From assembly GCA_020634115.1 (NCBI GenBank), contig JACKCH010000011.1, positions 806,001 through 870,000 of the forward strand: 64,000 nucleotides of DNA. Direction: 5' to 3'. This document shows, piece after piece, positions 59,698 to 64,000 of this stretch (its first letter is position 1; each line of letters opens with the position of its first letter). A model generated the notes under the pieces. The model did no database searches. It saw only the letters and a list, made by a program, of their open reading frames with translations, and was not told the origin of the DNA. Origin of the DNA: Anaerolineaceae bacterium. Its GTDB lineage: Bacteria > Chloroflexota > Anaerolineae > Aggregatilineales > Phototrophicaceae. The translations under genes were made by a program, and so were the position numbers.

Positions 59698-60402
59698 ATG
59701 ATGGACATGCAACCACCGTTTTCGGGTTTCCCACAGGCTGGATTGGATTTCCTGGCACAGTTAGCCGCCAATAATGAGTGGGCATGGTTCGAGGCGCATA
59801 AAGACGACTATCAGAAATTGCTGTTGGAACCGGCACAGGCGTTTGTGGTGAACCTGGGCGCGAAGTTAGAGGGTCTGGTGGATGGCCTGTACAGTGACCC
59901 GCGCACCGATGGCCGGGGCGTACTAATGCGTATCCACCGGGATACCCGCTTCAGCAAAGACAAAAGTCCCTACAAAACCAACATCAGCGGCATTTTCTGG
60001 GCAGGCGAGCGGAAAAAGATGGAAAGTTCCGCCTTTGGCTTCCAGATTGAAGCTGATGGAATGGGGCTGATGGCCGGAATGTTCAGTTTTACACCGGCCA
60101 TGCTCACAGCATACCGCGCGGCGGTGGATGATGATCGCCAGGGCGGGAAACTCGCGGACATCGCGGCGGCACTGCAACATACGGGCGTTTACACCCTCAA
60201 CGGCGAACATTTCAAGCGCGTCCCCACTGGCTATGCTGCCGATCACCCGCGTGCAGACCTGCTGCGCCACAATGGGCTATATGTGTTTTCGCCACGTATC
60301 CCGGTGAGCGACATCCTCAGCCCGGCGCTAGTGGATATTTGCTACGCGCATTTCGAGAAGATGGCTCCGGTGCAGCGGTGGCTGGCGGCAGTGGCGACCT
60401 AA
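59698..60402 (+). CDS. DUF2461 family protein
   Basis: The 234-residue protein has FSGFPQAGLDFLAQLAANNEWAWFEAHKDDYQKLL, the opening of DUF2461, followed by TRFSKDKSPYKTNISGIFW and the C-terminal RVPTGYAADHPRADLLRHNGLYVF, all typical of the family. Function is unknown; members have no firmly assigned activity. Three in-frame ATGs are possible (59698, 59701, 59707); the ribosome-site candidates AGAGGGG and GAGGGAG fit 59698 and 59707 respectively. Confidence 0.9.
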   Translation: MMDMQPPFSGFPQAGLDFLAQLAANNEWAWFEAHKDDYQKLLLEPAQAFVVNLGAKLEGLVDGLYSDPRTDGRGVLMRIHRDTRFSKDKSPYKTNISGIFWAGERKKMESSAFGFQIEADGMGLMAGMFSFTPAMLTAYRAAVDDDRQGGKLADIAAALQHTGVYTLNGEHFKRVPTGYAADHPRADLLRHNGLYVFSPRIPVSDILSPALVDICYAHFEKMAPVQRWLAAVAT

Positions 60403-60499
60403 TAACGCAACGCAAGTTTCGCTCCGAGGGATCAATTTTCAACGGACAACACAGGCGTTATCCTTACGGAACCTGTCAACAGCAGGATGGGTAAGGATA

Positions 60500-60585
60500 G
60501 TGCCAGCTTGCTAGGGAGATTCAGAGGGAATTCAAAAGCCAGGAACTGACTTCAATGCGATATTCCTATTTCGATGCAATCACCC
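60500..60585. repeat. Degenerate relative of the MITE-like element
   Basis: It matches the right half of the element at 27032-27222: GGGAGATTCAGAGGG, GCCAG-GAACT and the terminal TCGATGCAATCACCC in the same order. The left terminal repeat is lost. The surrounding 60403-60815 gap has no gene. TTATCCTTAC with GTAAGGATA (about 60459-60500) forms an internal hairpin. Confidence 0.6.
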
Positions 60586-60815
60586 GGCGTGAGAATCTCT
60601 GCGGTACTTGACTGAATATGCTTTTTGCCCCTATAGTATGAGAACCTGAATCAAACAATCGCCACAATGATGATGCTTCTGTAATCCTGTTGACCCTTTG
60701 TCATCTGTAGAAAACTTTTTATGATGTCCTGCTTTCCGCGTGACCGTCACCGTATTCTCTACCGCTTATTCTCACACCCACCGCATCACCATCAACCAAT
60801 AGGGGGCTGCATTTC

Positions 60816-62564
60816 ATGAAAATCCCGCTTCAACGGTACTGGGATTTGCTCGTCAAGTATCTCCAGAGACAACGGCGCCAGTTTATCGTGCTGGCAGTGC
60901 TGCTGCTAGGGAGCATCGGCCTGCAACTCTTCATTCCACAGATCACCCGATATTTCATTGATACCGCAACCTCGCCGGATATGACCACCGATACGCTGGT
61001 CGTGGCGGCAGTGGCGTTTATCGGCCTGGCGATTGTTCAGCAGGTGGTGTCAGTCGGTGCGGCTTATGTGGGGGAAAATGTGGCCTGGATAGCCACCAAC
61101 CAACTGCGACAGGATTTGACGCGCCATTGTCTGCGGTTGGATATGGCCTACCATAATGACACCAGTCCGGGTGAACTGATTGAGCGTATTGATGGCGATG
61201 TCGCTCAACTCGCTAATTTTTTCTCCCAGTTGGTGCTGCGAATATTTGGCAACCTGCTGCTGTTGTTCGGCATCCTGTTCGTGTTATTCACCGAGGACTG
61301 GCGCGTGGGCATCGCCTTTACGGTGTTCGCCTTTGCCTCGCTCTACGCGCTGAATCGGGTGCGCGGCGTGGCGGTTGAGTACGAACGTAAGCGGCGCGAG
61401 GTGATCGCGGAGCTGTTCGGTTTCCTGGAAGAACGACTGGCCGGGACCGAGGACATCCGTTCCAGCGGCGCGGTGGATTTTGTCATCAACCGTCTGTATC
61501 GCCTGCACCACTCCCTCCTGGATCGTTGGCAGAAGGCGGCGAAACGCTTCTTCGTCGTGCGCGTCGTCGCCGGTATCATCACCGTCGTCGGCTACGCAGT
61601 GGCGTTTGCCGCCGGGTACAGCCTGTTCACGGCAGGCGTCATCACCATCGGTACAGTCTACCTGATTATCAACTACACCAGCCTGTTAGGGCGGCCTTTC
61701 CGCGAACTGACGAGCCAGGTGGAAAACCTGCAAAACGTGGGCGCAAGCATCGAACGACTGGAAGAACTGCTCAGTATTCAAAGCACGATTAACGACGGCC
61801 CCGGTGCGGACATCCCGGATGGGCCGCTCTCCCTGGCGTTCCGTGACCTGTCCTTCGCCTATGCGGAAAACGACTATGTGCTGCGGGACATTGACTTTCG
61901 ACTGAAGCCGGGTGAGGTAATCGGCCTGTTGGGGCGTACCGGCAGCGGCAAGACCACCATCACGCGCCTGATTTTCCGGCTGTATGAAACCACACAGGGC
62001 TGTATTGAACTCGGCGGTGTGGATGTCCGCCAGCCACACCTGGAGCAGCTTCGCCAGCGAGTGGCGATGGTGACGCAGGATGTGCAGTTGTTTCAGGCCA
62101 GTGTGCGGGACAACGTGACGTTTTTTGACCGGAGCATTACCGACGAGCAGATTCTGAGCGTGATTGAGGAACTCGAACTCAGCGACTGGTTCGCCACGCT
62201 GCCGGAAGGGCTGGATACCCGCCTGGAAACCGGGGGACGCAGCCTTTCGGCGGGCGAAGCGCAGCTTTTAGCATTTACACGGGTGTTCCTGCGTGACCCC
62301 GGTCTGGTCATCCTGGATGAAGCCTCATCGCGGCTCGATCCTGCCACCGAACAGCGTATCGAACGGGCAGTAGACAAGCTGTTGCGCAACCGCACCGCGA
62401 TTATCGTCGCCCACCGCTTAGGCACGGTGCAGCGGGCGGATAGCATCATGATTATGGAAAATGGCCGGATTATCGAATACGGCGAACGCGAACAACTGGC
62501 GCTGAATCCGCAGTCCCGCTTTGCGGGTCTGCTGCAAACTGGTCTGGAAGGGGTGCTGGCATGA
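60816..62564 (+). CDS. ABC exporter half-transporter (fused membrane and ATPase domains)
   Basis: The 582-residue protein has six membrane spans (residues 20-300, VLAVLLLGSIGLQLFIPQITRYFIDTATSP) and an ATPase domain (about 335-580) with Walker A GLLGRTGSGKTTI, Q-loop VTQDVQLF, signature LSAGEAQLLAFTRVFLRDP, Walker B LVILDEASSRLDPATEQ and H-loop VAHRLG. The signature has Ala-Glu in place of the usual Gly-Gly pair, so this half may form a degenerate ATP site. The next half-transporter starts within its stop codon, giving a heterodimer like BmrCD or TM287/288. Substrate unknown; drug or lipid export is typical. Confidence 0.94.
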   Translation: MKIPLQRYWDLLVKYLQRQRRQFIVLAVLLLGSIGLQLFIPQITRYFIDTATSPDMTTDTLVVAAVAFIGLAIVQQVVSVGAAYVGENVAWIATNQLRQDLTRHCLRLDMAYHNDTSPGELIERIDGDVAQLANFFSQLVLRIFGNLLLLFGILFVLFTEDWRVGIAFTVFAFASLYALNRVRGVAVEYERKRREVIAELFGFLEERLAGTEDIRSSGAVDFVINRLYRLHHSLLDRWQKAAKRFFVVRVVAGIITVVGYAVAFAAGYSLFTAGVITIGTVYLIINYTSLLGRPFRELTSQVENLQNVGASIERLEELLSIQSTINDGPGADIPDGPLSLAFRDLSFAYAENDYVLRDIDFRLKPGEVIGLLGRTGSGKTTITRLIFRLYETTQGCIELGGVDVRQPHLEQLRQRVAMVTQDVQLFQASVRDNVTFFDRSITDEQILSVIEELELSDWFATLPEGLDTRLETGGRSLSAGEAQLLAFTRVFLRDPGLVILDEASSRLDPATEQRIERAVDKLLRNRTAIIVAHRLGTVQRADSIMIMENGRIIEYGEREQLALNPQSRFAGLLQTGLEGVLA

Positions 62565-64000
62565 CGGCTGATACGACGACGATGCACGGGGCAATCCCCC
62601 GCGACGACGATTCACAACTGCCGCGTATTCCCACCTGGAAGCTGATCTGGCGCATGATTCGGTTCCGCCCCTACCTGTGGATTCCGAACCTGCTGGCGAT
62701 GCTGGTGGCGATGGTGGTGGCGCAAGCCCCCGGCCTGTTGATTCGTGAGTTTTTCAATCTGGTGACGGGCGACGCCCCGGCGCACTTCAGCCTGGGCGGG
62801 TTGATGGTGTTTCTGCTCATCGCTGAGATGGTTCGTCAGGCGGGACTCTTCGGATTGATCCTGACGAATGTGCCATTTTTCGTCTCAACGATGACACTGC
62901 TGCGTAAGAATCTGCTGTCCTACATTCTCAAACGCCCTGGAGCGCGGGCGCTGCCGGATTCGCCCGGCGAGGCCATCAGCCGTTTTCGGGGCGATGTCTT
63001 TGAAATCCCGCTGTTCGCGCTGTGGATTAACGACATTCTGGGAATGGTGGCGTTCTCAACGATTGCCCTGGTGGTGATGCTGAGTATCAGCCCGGAAATG
63101 ACTCTGTTGTCGCTGCTGCCGTTCATTGTGGTCGGCTTCATCGCCAACGCCGCCACCGGCCAGATTGAGAAATACCGCCGCGCCAGCCGTAAGTGGACGG
63201 GGATTGTCGCCGGGTTCATCGGGGAGACGTTCGGCGGTGTGCAGGCGATCAAGGTTGCTATCGCTGAAGAAGGCGTACTGCAACACTTCGCTGAACTCAA
63301 TGAGAGCCGCCGGGAAGTTGCAGTCAAAGACCGGGTGTTCAACGAAATTCTGCACTCGATTTTCGTCAACGCCGTCAACCTGGGAACAGGGGTGATTCTC
63401 ATTGTGGCGGGCAGTTCGATGCGGAGCGGGGCCTTTACGGTGGGCGACCTAGCGCTGTTCATCTTCTACCTGGAATATATCAGCGATCTGACGGCGTTTT
63501 CCGGGTTGATTGTGGCGCGGTACAAGCAGATTGGTGTCTCGGTGGAACGGATGGGACGCCTGATGGAAGGCGCGCCCCAAGAGGCGCTGGCCGAATTCAG
63601 CCCGGTTTACATGGACGGGCAGTTCCCGGATGTTCAGTACCCACCGTTGACCGAAGCCGACCAGTTGCAGACGCTCACGGCGTCCGGGTTGAAGTTCCAC
63701 TACCCCGGCACACAAAATGGCATTGAGGGGATTGATCTACACCTGGAACGCGGTTCGTTCACGGTGATCACCGGACGCATCGGTTCGGGCAAAACCACGC
63801 TGCTGCGGGTGCTGCTCGGCCTGCTCCCGAAAGATTCAGGTGAAATCTATTGGAATGACGAGTCTGTCGCCAAGCCGGATCACTGGTTTGTGCCGCCGCG
63901 CAGCGCCTATACCGCGCAAGTGCCGCGCCTATTCAGTGATACCCTGCGTGACAATATCCTGATGGGGCTGAAGAAAGATGACCCCGATATCGAAACTGCC
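62561..64000 (+). CDS. ABC exporter half-transporter, partner of the upstream one, 3' end outside the window
   Basis: The visible 480 residues include an N-terminal extension (MTADTTTMHGAIPRDDDSQ), six membrane spans (about residues 38-325, LIWRMIRFRPYLWIPNLLAML) and the start of the ATPase with Walker A GRIGSGKTTLLRVLLGLL near 404 and a Q-loop-like region (YTAQVPRLFSDTLRDNI, about 451-467). The four-base overlap (ATGA) with the previous gene makes translational coupling likely. No stop codon is reached by base 64000. It would form a heterodimer with the preceding half-transporter. Confidence 0.92.
   Translation, partial: MTADTTTMHGAIPRDDDSQLPRIPTWKLIWRMIRFRPYLWIPNLLAMLVAMVVAQAPGLLIREFFNLVTGDAPAHFSLGGLMVFLLIAEMVRQAGLFGLILTNVPFFVSTMTLLRKNLLSYILKRPGARALPDSPGEAISRFRGDVFEIPLFALWINDILGMVAFSTIALVVMLSISPEMTLLSLLPFIVVGFIANAATGQIEKYRRASRKWTGIVAGFIGETFGGVQAIKVAIAEEGVLQHFAELNESRREVAVKDRVFNEILHSIFVNAVNLGTGVILIVAGSSMRSGAFTVGDLALFIFYLEYISDLTAFSGLIVARYKQIGVSVERMGRLMEGAPQEALAEFSPVYMDGQFPDVQYPPLTEADQLQTLTASGLKFHYPGTQNGIEGIDLHLERGSFTVITGRIGSGKTTLLRVLLGLLPKDSGEIYWNDESVAKPDHWFVPPRSAYTAQVPRLFSDTLRDNILMGLKKDDPDIETA

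Overview
The window looks like the chromosome of a free-living heterotrophic bacterium with moderately high GC, most probably a Chloroflexota member of the Anaerolineae type. This is an inference from gene content: CUT1 sugar ABC operon, PadR regulator with membrane partner, very large FtsX-type permeases, multi-PAS/GAF hybrid kinases, pentapeptide-repeat proteins, a Cthe_2159-like protein, a DUF4231/SLATT protein and chromosomal REP-like palindromes. No rRNA, tRNA, CRISPR array or complete insertion sequence was recognised.

Layout. 1-4.5 kb: minus-strand sugar operon (binding protein, MalF- and MalG-type permeases, a GH32/68-like glycosidase running off the left edge) behind two LacI-type operators. 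4.85-11 kb: a response regulator/kinase overlapping a giant hybrid kinase. 11.7-20.1 kb: plus-strand operon of two 1100-residue FtsX-like permeases and two LolD/MacB-type ATPases. 20.4-31 kb: comM/yifB, then an ATP-grasp/alpha-E/transglutaminase operon, a PadR/membrane-protein pair, a SulP transporter and an acetyltransferase. These modules are separated by decayed copies of the 3' end of comM. 31-38.7 kb: a secreted protein, a pentapeptide-TIR fusion, a UroD-like protein, SbcC, and an AAA ATPase/TOPRIM pair enclosed by a 42-bp direct repeat; this may be a small defence island. 38.8-50.6 kb: a second large hybrid kinase, AI-2E transporter, MoxR ATPase, pentapeptide protein, an ECF sigma factor overlapping a small gene, CcdA plus a thioredoxin lipoprotein, and an OmpR-type regulator. 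50.9-64 kb: a DUF4231-like protein followed by a duplicated fragment of the OmpR regulator, a Cthe_2159-like protein, GT4, DUF1028, a class I amidotransferase, membrane proteins, DUF2461 and a heterodimeric ABC exporter cut by the right edge.

The most unusual signals are (1) at least four comM-derived 3' fragments that bound gene modules over 9 kb, the nearest differing from intact comM mainly at silent positions; (2) the direct-repeat-flanked ATPase/TOPRIM cassette between a kinase terminator and sbcC; (3) a pentapeptide-TIR fusion with the expected NADase glutamate; (4) an in-frame duplicated piece of a response regulator beyond the DUF4231-like gene; and (5) an exact 8-bp-period intergenic array next to a 7-bp-period one. 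Protein functions are family assignments from recognised motifs. No database search was run, and percent identities are given only where I counted positions by eye.
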